Positions 10,263 to 21,085 of a stretch of 64,000 nt of DNA are shown here, piece after piece. The notes beneath the pieces were generated by a model. The model did not search any database. It was not told the DNA's origin and saw nothing but the letters and a program-made list of their open reading frames with translations. This DNA is from Prorocentrum cordatum (lineage: Eukaryota > Sar > Dinophyceae > Prorocentrales > Prorocentraceae), in NCBI GenBank assembly GCA_963575745.1, contig CAUYUJ010005047.1:1-64000 (forward strand), in the 5' to 3' direction. Made by a program: the position numbers and the translations under genes. Each line of letters opens with the position of its first letter. The stretch's first letter is position 1.

Positions 10263-10605
10263 TCTCCTCGCCACCCACCAAGCCACCCCGACCCAACTCG
10301 AAGGCTTCACTTAGCCCTCCATTTCCAATGGAGGAGGGACGAGGTAGGAGGGAGGAGGGAGGAGGGAGGAGGGAGGAGGGAGGAGGAGGAGGAGGAGGAG
10401 GAGGAGGAGGAGGAGGAGGAGGAGGAGGAGGAGGAGGAGGAGGGCAACCCAACTCGAAGGCTTCACTGAGCCCTCCATTTCCAATGGGGGGGGGGTCGGG
10501 GAACATTGTAGAAGCATATGGAAACCGTACCCAACCCGAACCTCGGGTCAAATTCGGGTCTTCGGGTTGGGCTGGGGCGGTCTGGTAGGCAGGCATCCCC
10601 TCGCC
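10263..10605 (+). mobile_element. MITE B, copy 1, split by a GGA array
   Basis: Ends ACCACCCCGACCC…GGGTTGGGCTGGGGCGGTCTGG belong to the family at 19296-19443, 24975-25152 and 40445-40612. An 11-bp flank GCATCTCCTCG (10260) / GCATCCCCTCG (about 10591) is a plausible target-site duplication (10 of 11). Inside, a (GGA)n array is bordered by two 41-bp copies of an internal MITE segment (10291-10331 and 10447-10487). Confidence 0.75.
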
Positions 10606-11640
10606 GCACGAACGGGGGAACGAAGTGAACCCCACCCTCCCCCCAGAAATCGTGGAGGGTAGGGGTAGGGGTCGCGCGTGGCCCCCTATGCTGTCCACTT
10701 GCGATCGAGCAGGGCGGTGAGTCCTGTTGCAGGCCGGGCGAGGCTAGGAGGCCGTCGCCACGGCCACCACTCCAATCGCCCCTCCAAATTTTTCTCCCTC
10801 GTCCCACAAGCACGAGTGGGGCATGGTTGTCGTGACGAGGCTTGGCGTGATCTCTATATTTATATATGTGTGTATATATATATATATTAAAACACGTTTC
10901 TCTTTTTTTTGTTATCTTTCTCTCTCTATGTATTCATCTTGCGGCCGAGCGAAACGAGGGATCAGACAAGTTCAAGCAGGCTCAGAACATGTGTGACGTC
11001 TCAGCTTGTCATTCTGCCGATCGCCTTCGCGGGTGCACCTCGCACTCGAACACTTCCGAGATTTCTGCGGCGCAAGCACGTGCCCAAGTATTGCCGTTCT
11101 TTCCGTGTTGGTTTTCACATCTGACAGTGTGCTACGGTGACGCAGTCTTGCCCCAGATCGCACAGCGCCACTCCGCTCTTCCAGAGCAACGGGCCAACCG
11201 CTTCGCCTACCCCACATGTTTTTTGTTTTCATGTTTGTTTTCTCTCTCTCTCTCTCTCTCGTGTCCCCTTGCCGAGTTTTTGTATGGCCACTCGACGGAC
11301 TGGACCGGTCCACCCGCCGTCCTCGTGGATCTGGGGCCTGGGTTTCTACGTGTTCCCAGAGTAGTCCGGACCGACCAGGTCGAATGGTGGGCCCAGTCCG
11401 GTCTGCCTGGTAGATCCTCAGCAGTGGCGTACACCCGAGTTGTGCTTCCGTCCGGCCAGGGACCCGGCTGAACCAAGCCCCTCTTTTGGAATCCTCCTCG
11501 CGCCGCTCTTCCTTCCCCCGCCCTGTGACTGCTCGTGCGCCCGCGCCCACTGCCGCTGGCACCCCCTTACCGCCTGCTCCGCGCGGCCCCGGCGGCCCGA
11601 CTGGGCCTCTGGCCTCACCTGGGAGGCTGGCCCTCCTCGC
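10606..11640. other. Gene-free stretch, AT/CT-rich in the middle
   Basis: Contains a TATATATGTG run (10858-10890) and CTCTCT runs (10915, 11235-11262). The pyrimidine-rich, mixed sequence would suit an intron, but no exon borders can be supported. Confidence 0.35.
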
Positions 11641-12250
11641 CTCTCCCTCTCCCTCTTCGCCTCCCGCTCCTCCTCCTGCTCCTCCCCCGCCCCTCCTGCT
11701 CCTCGTCCTCCTCCTCCTCCTCCTCCTTCTCCTCCTCCTCCTTCTCCTCCTCCTCCCCTCCTGCTCCTCCTCTCCCCCTTCGCCTCCTCCTCCTCCTCCT
11801 CCTCCTCCTCCCTCCTTCCTCCTCCTCCTCCTCCTCCTCCACCTCCTCCTCCCCCTCGCCCCTCCCCCTCCCCCTCCACCCCCCCCTCCCCCCTCCCCCT
11901 CCTCATCCTCCTCCTCCTCCTCCTCCTCCTCCTCCCTCCCTCCTCCTCCTCCTTCTCCTTCCTCCTCCTCCTCCTCCTCCCCCTCCTCTCTCGTCCCCTC
12001 GCCCCCCTCCCTTCTGCTCCTTCTCTCCCCCTTCAATTCGCCTCCCGCTCCTCCTACGCCTCTCCTCCGTCTGCCGCCTCCCGCTCCTCCCTCTCCTCTT
12101 TCGCCTCCAGCTCCTACCTCCCTGGTGCCCTCCCCTCCCCTGCTCCTTGCCTGGCTCTCTGCCCCCTGCCCCTCTTCCTGCCCGCTCGCCCGCCTGCCTC
12201 GTCCCGCAGGCTCTGGCCTCCTGCCTGCGCGTCCGCCGTCACATGTGAAG
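11641..12250. repeat. TCC/CT-rich low-complexity tract
   Basis: Degenerate (TCC)n with CCCTC runs. Long Leu/Ser/Pro and Glu/Gly/Arg frames on both strands are compositional. Confidence 0.9.
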
Positions 12251-13027
12251 GAGGAGGAGGGGGAGGGGGAGGAGGAGGGGGAGGGGGAGGGGGAGGAGGA
12301 CAAGCTAGGTGCGCTCGCGTCATATCTGACATCCTACCCCTCCCTCCCATCTCGTACCATGGCGCAGATCCCCTCTCTACTCGCACAGTCGGATGTCGAG
12401 CAGGGCAATGATCCCGAAAAGGTACGCGATGCATTGTAGAGCACGGGATGGCATGGCGTAGAAGAGCACCGCAAAGCGTAGTTTCAACTTCATTGCATTG
12501 CATGCCGTGGCATGGCACGGGAAATGACGCCAGCGCTGCAGCGGGAGCACGAGTCGAAACGAACGGAAGCGCGGAAATGAGGCCAGCGATGCAGCGGGAG
12601 CACGATTCGGAACGAGCGGCTGCAGCGGGAGCACGATTCGGAACGAGCGGGGCCCGAAAATGAGGCCGGCGCCTCAGCGAGAGCAGCATGTTGAAAACAA
12701 ATGCAGGCGAACACCCAACCCACTTCGGGGAAACCTGTGTGTAAAAAACAGTACGCGGAGGGTGGTCGGACACTTTCAAACCGTCATCAGGGGAAGAGGG
12801 AGAGTAGTATTCATATTGAGTAATTGTGGAGGAGGAGGAGGAGGAGCATCTCGTTTCCGTTCTCTCTCTCCATCGCCGGCCAGCGCAGCTTGCCTGGAGC
12901 TGGCGGCGCCGGCACACCATCGGACGGGCCCGCCTTCGGGGCCTATCCGTGGCTGCAGGCTCTGGGTTCTCGCCTACCTGGGAGTGTTTTGGTGCGGGGC
13001 GCTACGCAGGGGCGAGGCAAGGCTTAA
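12251..13027. repeat. GGA array, GCAGCGGGAGCACGA repeats and spacer
   Basis: (GGGGGA)n at 12250-12300. 12530-12690 has four GCAGCGGGAGCACGA(T/G)TCGGAACGA-like units of 40-60 bp. The remainder is unique and shows no gene. Confidence 0.6.
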
Positions 13028-13191
13028 GTCGGGCCTGTCCCCCTACAGGGGGATTTTCGACGAAAAATAAATCCCCCCAAAATAGCCCCCAAATAGTCCA
13101 AAAATAGTCTGGGGACTATTTTTTGAGTATTTGTTGACCTTGTATTTTTTATTTTTCGTCGAAGATCCCCCTGTAGGGGGACACGCCCGAC
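13028..13191. mobile_element. MITE C with ~44-bp terminal inverted repeats
   Basis: 164 bp. The left end GTCGGGCCTGTCCCCCTACA and the reverse complement of the right end GTCGGGCGTGTCCCCCTACA continue in parallel through GGGGGAT(T/C)TTCGACGAAAAATA, with two mismatches over about 42 bases. The inner part has a smaller palindrome (ATAGTC…GACTAT). No ORF. A single good copy is seen here. Confidence 0.85.
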
Positions 13192-14259
13192 ATAAGGCAA
13201 GGCGGGAACCAGGCCACTGGGCTCCCAGGCTCGGCTTCCGCGGAGCTGCGCACAGCGAGCACGCCAGAGTCGCACGCGCTGTTGTGGGGCGCCAGGGCTC
13301 CACTATGGCCGGCGGTTGTTGGTGGCTCTGCCGCGTCTTCTCTTACACCTGTTGCGTTCACCGCGGCTAATTCTTCCTTCGCAGGTTCACGTTCTTCGTC
13401 CGCCTTCCCTCTTGCTAGGACTCCGAATCCGTCTCTTTGTATTATCTTCCTGTTGTTTTTTTGTGTGTGTGTGTGTTTTGTTCTCTCGCTCTCTCCATAC
13501 ATACATCTTTCTATTCACATCCTTTATCTATTACACACCCAATTGTGTGAATCACCCCAGCAGCCAGCATTGCTTCAAAACAGACGACAGCCATCTCAGC
13601 CCGCTCTTACCTCCAGCCCTGTGCTACCCTCCTGCACCTTCTTTTCCCTCCTGCACCTTCTGTTCACCGTCATGATAAAGGGAGGCAGGACAGGCACACG
13701 ATTCGTGTTCCTTTCCTGCCTCCTGCTCCGCCCTGGCGATCCCCTTACCCAGGCCATCGACGATCTTGGGGCGCAGATCCTGGCGCACGAGGCCTCCTGC
13801 AGGAAGGAATGATCGGGAGGGCGAGGCAGGAAGGTAGACACGAGCCTCCACGGAGTGTCGCTGACATGCCTCGACTGACTGAGGCCCTCACAGTTCTATT
13901 TACACCCGCCCAGAGCATCGGTCACGAGCTCGCGCACTTGCACGTCCATGGCCTGTGTGATTCGGTCTGCGCGCACGTGGTTAGCATGCGGATGTGGATG
14001 CTTGATTGTGGAGTGACGCTCGTACATGCTAGGTGTGATCATGCGGGGGTGCCGTTTTTCTGTGAATGTACGGCGGCCGCGAAGGCTAGTGGCACAACGG
14101 CGAAGGAGCAACGGGACGAGGAGAACAAAGTGTACACCGATGCCGACAAGGATAACGCGTTGACTCCGCCCCCACCGCACAAGGGGAAGCTGGCATATTC
14201 GAATGTTGACCGACGTGTTTCGTGCGAGTATCCAGCGGCGTTTGGTCCATTCCTTCTTG
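13192..14259. other. Gene-free stretch
   Basis: CT-rich with a (TG)n at 13463. 13738-13810 plus reads as a short Leu/Ala/Asp-containing open stretch ending in a stop, possibly an exon, but no partner is found. Confidence 0.3.
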
Positions 14260-15800
14260 GGGCCTGTTTGGGGCCTTTCGGGTCCGCTCGGGAGGCCTTG
14301 ACCTCTGGGAGGTCTCTTGGGGGGTCAGGCGACTTGTCGGAAGATGTCACGTAGAGAACTATATAAGATCCGAAGTACGCAGCATTGGTGAACGTAGAGG
14401 TCTATTGGAGCCTCTTGGAGACCTCTCCGAGTCATGTTGGTGCTTTCGGAGGGACTCTTAGGAGCCCTCGAGGCACTCTTGGGACTTTCTTGGGGCTCTT
14501 CATGCTGAGGTTCTCAGGGGCTCTCTTAGGGCCATCTTGAAGGCCGTTGAGCAAACCATGCTGCATTCATGAGCCCCCTTCGGAGTCAGGACAATCGCCT
14601 GTTGTGGCGCTCTTGTGGCACTCTTGGGATCGAGTCTTTCGTGGGCATCTTGGGGGCCTCTGGGGGCATCTTGGGGGCCTCTTGGGAGCATGTTGGGGGT
14701 CTTGGTGGCAGTCCTGTAGGGAAAGGCTGTCAAGGTCAGCTCCGTTTCCCGTCCTTCTTGATGGCCCCTTTCGGCAGTTTGATGCCATTTTTGGCCGTCG
14801 TGGGGCCCCTTAGACCGCCTTGAGGGCCCGCTTGGGACCCGTCTTAGAGACCCCCTGGGCCGTCTCGGAGCCCCCTTGGGCTATCTTGGGGTCCTCTTGA
14901 GATCCTGTTGGGTTGGTGCAGAACCCTCTTTGGGACACTTCGGGCTGAGTTGGGCTTCCGGAAGCCAGCCGTCTTGTGGGCCTCTGGGGCCGTCTTGATG
15001 CGATTTTGAACCATCTTGTGCCCCTCTTGGAGCGTCTGGAAGCCTTCTTGGGCAGTCTTGGGACCACCTTGGAGGCCTTTTGACAGCATTGAGGCGGGCT
15101 CGATTGTCTTGCCGCGTTCTGTTGCTGTTTTTGCTGTCTTGAGGCGTGGTGTTGCTGTTTTGGCAGTTGTTAGATGCTGTTCGAATTGTTTGAGGTGCGT
15201 TTATCCGTTTTGAAGGTACTCCGCTGTTTTGCCCCGAGGGGTAATTACCGTGGTCCCGACCACGTGGGAGGAGATGGGGGGCGCGTCAAGCTGACAACGG
15301 ACATGCCGTCAGCTGTCTCGCTCAGTCCCACCCGCCCTCCCACCCTCGCTCTACTCCTGCTCAACCCTTGATGCTACTTGTTCAGGTGTCTTCGACCCTC
15401 AGTGCTTGCGACGATCTTGGAAGTTATCTGGTGAGTCAGGAGCTTCTTGGATGCGTTTGAGAGGCTCTTGGAGGGCTTGTGGGGGCATCTGGGGGGCCTG
15501 GGCCTTCGTGGGGGCCTGTTGGGGGGTGCCCTGGGGGCCCCTTGGAGGCCTCTTGGGGCCTCTTACGGGTGCCTCGGGGTGGCCCTTGGGGCCATCTGGG
15601 GCAGAGAGGCTCGAAATGCCAGTTCGTATCCCCCATCTTCGGCCCCTCGTAGGGCCCTCCTGGGCCGTCTTGGGGCCCTCTTGGGCTGCCCTGGGGCCCT
15701 CTTCGAGGCCTCAGGGGCTCTGTTGGGACGATCTTGGTGGCAATTTGGGCCGTCTTGGACGCTGTCAAGACGAACAAAGTGCGTGTGCAAAGCATGCATG
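14260..15800. repeat. Large CTTGGGG-type repeat, copies B and C
   Basis: Two blocks (14260-15090 and 15400-15780) of degenerate GGGGCC…CTTGGG units. The GGGGCAGAGAGGCTCGAAAT core near 15599 matches the inner core of copy A. 15090-15400 is TTGCTGTTTTG-rich and unique. Confidence 0.7.
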
Positions 15801-15934
15801 TTCCCTACCTAGGCTCTGCCTAGAGGGTTCTTACTCTCTTAGCTTGAAGGGGCCGGGCAGTGGAAAGCGCCCCGGGCGGTTCCCCCAGTCCCCGCCCCGC
15901 GGTTCCCCCAGTTGCGCCCCCTGGGTTCACCCAG
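15801..15934 (+). repeat. Dispersed block preceding TTAGC array, copy 1
   Basis: About 125 bp, starting TTCCCTACCTAGGCTCTGCC, with a CTAGGC/GCCTAG hairpin, GCGCCCCGGGCGGTTCCCCC in the middle and a CCCAGTTGCGCCCCC end. It recurs at 20641-20763, and both copies run straight into (TTAGC)n, so block and array form one unit. Confidence 0.75.
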
Positions 15935-16225
15935 CTTAGCTAAGCTAAGCTTAGCTTAGCTTAGCTTAGCTTAGCTTCGCTTAGCCTAGCTTAGCTTAGC
16001 TTATCTCATCTTAGCTTAGCTTAGCTTAGCTTAGCTTTGCCTAGCCTAGCTTAGCTCAGCTCAGCTTAGCTTAGCTTAGCTTAGCTTATATCATCTCAGC
16101 TTAGCTTAGCTTAGCCTAGCTTAGCTTAGCTTGGCTTGGCATAGCTTAGCTTGGCTTGGCTTAGCTTCGCCTAGTCTAGCTTAGCTTAGCTTAGCTTAGC
16201 TTAGCATAGCTGGACTTACCTTCGC
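15935..16225 (+). repeat. (TTAGC)n pentanucleotide array
   Basis: Over 50 TTAGC units with CTAGC, TTGGC and TTATC variants. Not a telomere motif (dinoflagellates use TTTAGGG). Confidence 0.95.
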
Positions 16226-16680
16226 TTAGCGAAGCGCATCATAGCGCAGCGCAGCATTAGCACATCATATCATAGCATAGCATAGTCAAGCATATCATAT
16301 CATAGCATAGCTCAGCATAGCATAGCATAGCATATCGTAGTATACCATAACATGACATATCATATCGCAGCATAGCATATCACATCATCGCATATCATAT
16401 CATAACATTGCTTGGCATAGCACAGCGCAGCATAACATAGCATAACACAGCATACCATATCATAGCATAGCATGGCATAGCGCAGCATAGCATATCATAG
16501 CCTATCATATCATAGCATATCATAGCGCAGCATGCATTTCATAGCATAGCCTAGCATATCATAGCATAGCGCAGCATAGCATCGCAAAGCATATCATAGC
16601 GCAGCATAGCATAGCATAGCATAGCATAGCACAGCGCATCATACCATAGCATATCATAGCCTAGCACAACACAGCGCAGC
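16226..16680 (+). repeat. (CATAG)n pentanucleotide array
   Basis: Degenerate CATAG/CATAT/CGCAG units of 5 bp continuing from the TTAGC array with a clear change of register word. Confidence 0.9.
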
Positions 16681-17095
16681 CGAGCGTAGGTGTAGATGTA
16701 GGTGTAGATGTGAGTCTCGCTGTTGATGTTGATGTAGATGTAGATGCAGGTGTAGATGTACATGTAGCTGTCGGTGTAGATGTAGATGTTGCTTTCCTAA
16801 ATGCTCCAACTCCAGGGTAGGGTCGCTTGTTTTTTTTTTTTTCCGAAGGGAATGGGACGGTTGTGTGCCTCTTGTGCCCTCTCGGCGGTCCTTTGGGAGC
16901 ATTCTTGGGCCGTCGTGGGGGCCTCGTGGGCCGTCTCGAACCATCTTGGACCTTCGAGTGTCTATCCTTGGCCGTGTCTACGTTCTCTTGGATTATCTTG
17001 GCGCTCTGTTCGGGTGCGTTTGGGCCGTCTTGGGGCCCTTTGGAGGCTCCAGAGGCCCTGGCATAGGCGTCGGCGAGCTCGTGCGGGGACCCCAA
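16681..17095. repeat. GTAGAT hexamer array and CTTGGGG fragment
   Basis: 16681-16795 is a (GTAGATGTAGGT)-like hexamer array. 16860-17080 is a short fragment of the CTTGGGG family. Confidence 0.75.
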
Positions 17096-18590
17096 ATAAT
17101 GGCAGACAGTGCCGTTTTTAATACATGCTCCGCGTGCGGATCATGTATTAGACATGCAGGGGCAGGGTGTTAGTACTAAAAACAATGGTGAGTTCATGCA
17201 TCAATTCATTCATACCTTAATCATGCATTAAGATCGTATATGTTTAAAATCCTATGGATTGAAAACTACCCTGTACGGGACCCCAGGGGGGGGAAAGGAG
17301 GAAGGGGCACCCCCCTGCAAGCGGAGGCCGGCGGATTCTTCATGGATTTGTCTGGTTTGAGCCAACGTGGGTGGACATCAGGTGTCGCGATCGCGCGTGC
17401 TGCCACGCGTGCTGGAGTGGCACTCGAAGACACCACTCGCGTTCGTAGTTCGGTCCGTTCCGCCCGCCCTTTCACGCGTCCTGCCCTTCAGTGTCTCTGT
17501 TCCTTCATGCTATCACCACTCCCTCTGTTTCCGTTTGCAGCCCCCCTCCTCCGTCTGTCCCATCGCCCTTCCCCGCAGCAGTCGTCCCCTATCTACGCCC
17601 CTCCAGCAAAGGCTTCCCATATTCACCCATACAGAGCGAGACCCATTAGTAGGTACCGCGCGAACTTGCGTGGCGCAATTGGCGGGACTGTTGGTGGAGA
17701 GGCGCTACTGAGAGTCGCGAGCTTAGTCTGGTCATGGCAAACACGACACTGCGAAGCGATGCGTGCAAAAGTTGCTGCTTGCGGCTGCGCCCCTGACATT
17801 GGAGGCACCGTGGCCTCGACCTGCGGGTGAGTCCCACGTCGATCTTTTGTTTTTCAGCGTGCGCGCACACGCGTCACACTTCGCAGATTGAACCAGTTAT
17901 TCGGGCGCGCTGCCACCTGTCGCCACAATCACAATGTCTGAGCGTTTCGGGGGGCCTTCACGTGAGGCCTGTCGATGTCGTTCGCGACCCGCCTCCACAC
18001 GTGGAGTGATCGACGTGGTCCACGACCCGGCTGGACCTTCTTGCGTTTTGCTGTCAGGTTCGCAGCGAATGCGTGATGAGCTTTGTTGGCGACGTGCGCC
18101 GTCGATTCCGAAGCCCTTCCAGGCTTGCTTGTGTTTCGACATCCCCGAGGCTCACAATTACCGTCACAAAATACAGTGCGGACGACGCGCGGCGACGGCA
18201 CATAATGTAAGGTGTCGGGCCCCTGCGATGTTCAGATTTCTGCAAATGCGGGAATCATTCCTGAAGAGATTCTTCCTTGGGATTCCCGACTGAAGGGATT
18301 TCAGCTCTTTGACACGGATTCTTTACGGGAGGAATCAATACTACAGGAATCCTTAGTCTATGGATTTCTATTGCACCTCTTCTGATCAACAGAACACTTA
18401 CAAATGCATCCCTCCTTGAGGACTCCTCTCTGAAGCAGTCACTACTCTAGGAATCCTATTTCGCATGTTCGCCAGACCCCGAGCAGTGCTCGCCCCACTT
18501 ATAACCCACGGTAGGGCAGTTTTTTCATCCCCTTATTTAATCGCTTCGCTCATTCCGCCGGCCCGTATTGTGCCATCGCAGGCGTTTGCT
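17096..18590. other. Gene-free stretch with GAATCC-type degenerate repeats
   Basis: 17100-18230 is unique, with no supported exon despite several open frames. 18240-18460 holds loosely repeated GGAATCCT words (AGGAATCCTTAG, GGGATTCCCGA). Confidence 0.35.
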
Positions 18591-19295
18591 TGCGCGTTCG
18601 TGACCTCTTGGAGCCTCGGTGGGGCCGTTTGGGGCCTCTTGGCGCCTCTTTTTAGGCCTCTTGGAGAACTCGGGAGGCCTCCAGGGGGCCTCCTGAGCTC
18701 TCGTGACGGTCTCTTGGGGGGCTTTCGGCGGGCTCTTGGCGGTATTTGTTGGTCCTCTTGGGGCCTGGGGCCTGACGTTGTTGGTCCTCTTGGGGCCTCA
18801 CGGGAGCTTATTGGGGCGTCTTGGGGGTGTCTTGGAGAGTCTCTTGGGGCCTCTTTCGGGGTCCTGGGCGCCTTCTGGGGCGGAGGGCTCGATTTTTCAG
18901 TTCTCGGTTCCCTTCTTGAGCCCCTCTTGGGCCCGTCTTGGGGCCTCTTGGTCCGCCTTGGGCAGCACTTGGGCCGTCTGGGGGGCGCTCTTGGGCCGCT
19001 CCGGGGCCGTCTTGGGAGCCTCGTGGGCCGTCTTGGAGCAGTCTTGAAGGCCTCTTGGGCCCTCTTGGAGCGTCCGGAAGCGAAAAGGCCAGAACGCAAA
19101 AAAACATAGAACAAAACCAATGAAAATCAACGATTTTGGCAACTTGGGGCCCTCTTCGGAGGCCTCATGGAAGGCCCTTGGAGCGTCTTGGAGGCCTCTT
19201 GGGCTGTCTTGGGGCCATCTGGGGCGTCTTCGGGCGATCTTTGGCCGTCTCGGGCCTCTCTTGGACCGTCTAGAAAGCTTTCGGTGCCCTCTTGC
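18591..19295. repeat. Large CTTGGGG-type repeat, copy D
   Basis: Degenerate GGGGCCTCTTGG units with the GGGGCGGAGGGCTCGATTTT core near 18879 and the GCGAAAAGGCCAGAACGCAA core near 19079. Confidence 0.75.
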
Positions 19296-19443
19296 CAACC
19301 CAACCCGAAGGCCTCAGTTCGCCCTCCATTTCCAGTGGGGGGGGGGTCCGCGAACATCGAAAACAAGCATATGGAGTCCATACCCCCCCCCCAACCCGAA
19401 ATTCGGGTCTTCGGGTTGGGTTGGGGTGGTCTGGCAGGTAGTC
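19296..19443 (+). mobile_element. MITE B, copy 2 (left end truncated)
   Basis: Starts within the left inverted repeat (CCAACCCAACCCGAAGGCC), keeps CCCTCCATTTCCAGTGGGG, and ends with the full right inverted repeat CTTCGGGTTGGGTTGGGGTG. The outer ~12 bases of the left end are missing. Confidence 0.75.
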
Positions 19444-20270
19444 ACTTATGGTGAGCTCGAGCCCCGGCGTGAGCTTCCGCGTGCAGGCCGCGTGGTGCCC
19501 GCGCACGCCGCGCGCCCGAGCGGCGGGCATGCGCGGCGCTCCTCGCGCTGCGACGCGTCGAGCACCCCGCCCGGCGCACGGGGCCCCGGGGCGCCCACGG
19601 GTGGGACTGGGGCTTGGCTCTGGGGCCTCCTCCGCCTCCGCCTCCTCCTCCTCCTCCTCCTCCTCCCTCCTCCTCCTCCCTCCTCCTCCCTCCTCCTCCT
19701 CCTCCTCCTCCTCGTTCCTCGTTCCTCCCTCCTCCCTCCTCCTTCCTCCTTCCTCCTTCCTCCTCCTCCTCCTCCTCCTCCTCCTCCTCGTCCTCGTTCC
19801 TCCCTCCTCCTGCTCCTCCTTCCTCCTTCCTTCTCCTCCTCCCTCCTGCCTCCTCCCTCCTCCTGCTCCTCCTTCCTCCTCCTGCTCCTCCTCCTCCTCC
19901 TCATCCTCCTTCTCCTCCTCCTCCTCCTCCTCCTCCTCCCCCGTCGCCTCCCCCGCCGCCTCCTTCTCCTCCTGCTGCTCCTCCTCCTCTTCAGAAGATG
20001 GCCCGCCAGCTCTCTCGGGAAGAGGGTTCGCTGCAGTGATGGTTGTGGACGCTGGGTTCACATCGGGGGCTGGCACTGTGGCTCCAGCTCTCGGCGCAAG
20101 TCATCGATCGCAGATGTGTGTGGCTGTCCCACTGTGATGGCAGCCTTGGTGGCAGGGCAGCCGGATGCTCTTGATGAGATGCGAGGGCCGCCTGGATGTT
20201 CCGGGCACCTGTTCAACGCTCCGCCTCGCATGCAGCAGCACTGAGAAAAAGCAGGTGCGCGTGGTCATAT
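19444..20270. repeat. GC-rich spacer and (TCC)n tract
   Basis: 19620-19995 is a degenerate (TCC)n tract. The flanks are GC-rich, and a short open stretch at 20110-20240 plus is not supported as a gene. Confidence 0.7.
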
Positions 20271-20271
20271 G

Positions 20272-20445
20272 TAAGGAGGAAAAGAAACACACAGACACAA
20301 TTAATCCTCGATTGCCCAGAAAATATAGGAAAATATGGGAAGTGGGCGGGAAGAGAGAAACCCAGAAAATATTGGAAAATATGGGGAGTATTTTGATTTG
20401 TGTGTATTTATTTGTGTCCTGGGGCCCCTTCAATATCTCCTCTAA
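20272..20445 (+). repeat. AT-richer dispersed repeat, copy 2
   Basis: AAACACACAGACACAATTAA … GAAAATATGGGGAGTATTTT … ATTTGTGTCCTGGGGCCCCTT. The last part is also seen at 62868-62895 (ATTTGTGTGTCCTGGGGACC), which may be a remnant. Confidence 0.75.
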
Positions 20446-20640
20446 GAGGAAAATCGCCATAAGCATAAGCTGCTGGCGCTCCGCGCGGATTTCCTGCGAT
20501 CCGCGCTCGGCCCCCCCGGCGGCGGCACCTCCAGCGCCGCCCTTTGGCGCGCTCCGCGCGCCGGGGATAGGGGCCCAGCGCGGATCCAAGAAATCTGCGC
20601 GGACCGTCGACAGTTTATGCTCTTGCTGCTTCTTCTTCAG

Positions 20641-20845
20641 ATTCCCTACCTAGGCTCTGCCTAGAAGGGTTCTTACTCGGTGTGCTTAAAGGGGCTGGGC
20701 AGTGGAAGGCGCCCCGGGCGGTTCCCCCAGGATCCGCCCCGCGGTTCCCCCAGTTGCGCCCCCTTAGCTTAGCGTTGCGTATCTCATCTTAGCTTAGCTT
20801 ATTTCATCTTAGCTTATCTTAGGTTCATCTTAGCTCAGATTTATT
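20641..20845 (+). repeat. Dispersed block plus TTAGC array, copy 2
   Basis: 20641-20763 matches 15801-15925 closely, including the CTAGGC/GCCTAG hairpin, and is followed by a shorter, more diverged TTAGC/TTATC run to about 20845. Confidence 0.75.
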
Positions 20846-20944
20846 TCTTGGCAAAAGCCATCGAGGAGCATTTGGGATCCTCTTGCGAAGAAATGCGCGC
20901 ACGAGGCCGAGGAGTGCACGAGGAACGGACGTCCGAGCGATGCC

Positions 20945-21085
20945 GAGGGACGGGGGTCAACGCAACCGGGGGTCAGCCAGGGCGCTGGCTCTTGCAGGAT
21001 CCTGCAGGGCCCGGGGCGCACCCACCCAGGGTGCAGGGTGCTGCAGGATCTTGCAGGATACTGCAGGGCCCGACTGGCACTTAGG
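20945..21085 (+). repeat. TGCAGG-type dispersed repeat, copy 2
   Basis: GGGGGTCAACGCAACCGGGG … GGATCCTGCAGGGCCCGGGGCGCA … CTTGCAGGATACTGCAGGG. Best companion is 62920-63070. Confidence 0.65.

Noticed and set aside
11440-12439. Three overlapping 237-323-codon plus ORFs
   Set aside because: All cross the CT/TCC tract and owe their length to it.
15935-16225. TTAGC array as telomere or centromere repeat
   Set aside because: Wrong motif for dinoflagellate telomeres, and a short dispersed second copy exists at 20.8 kb.
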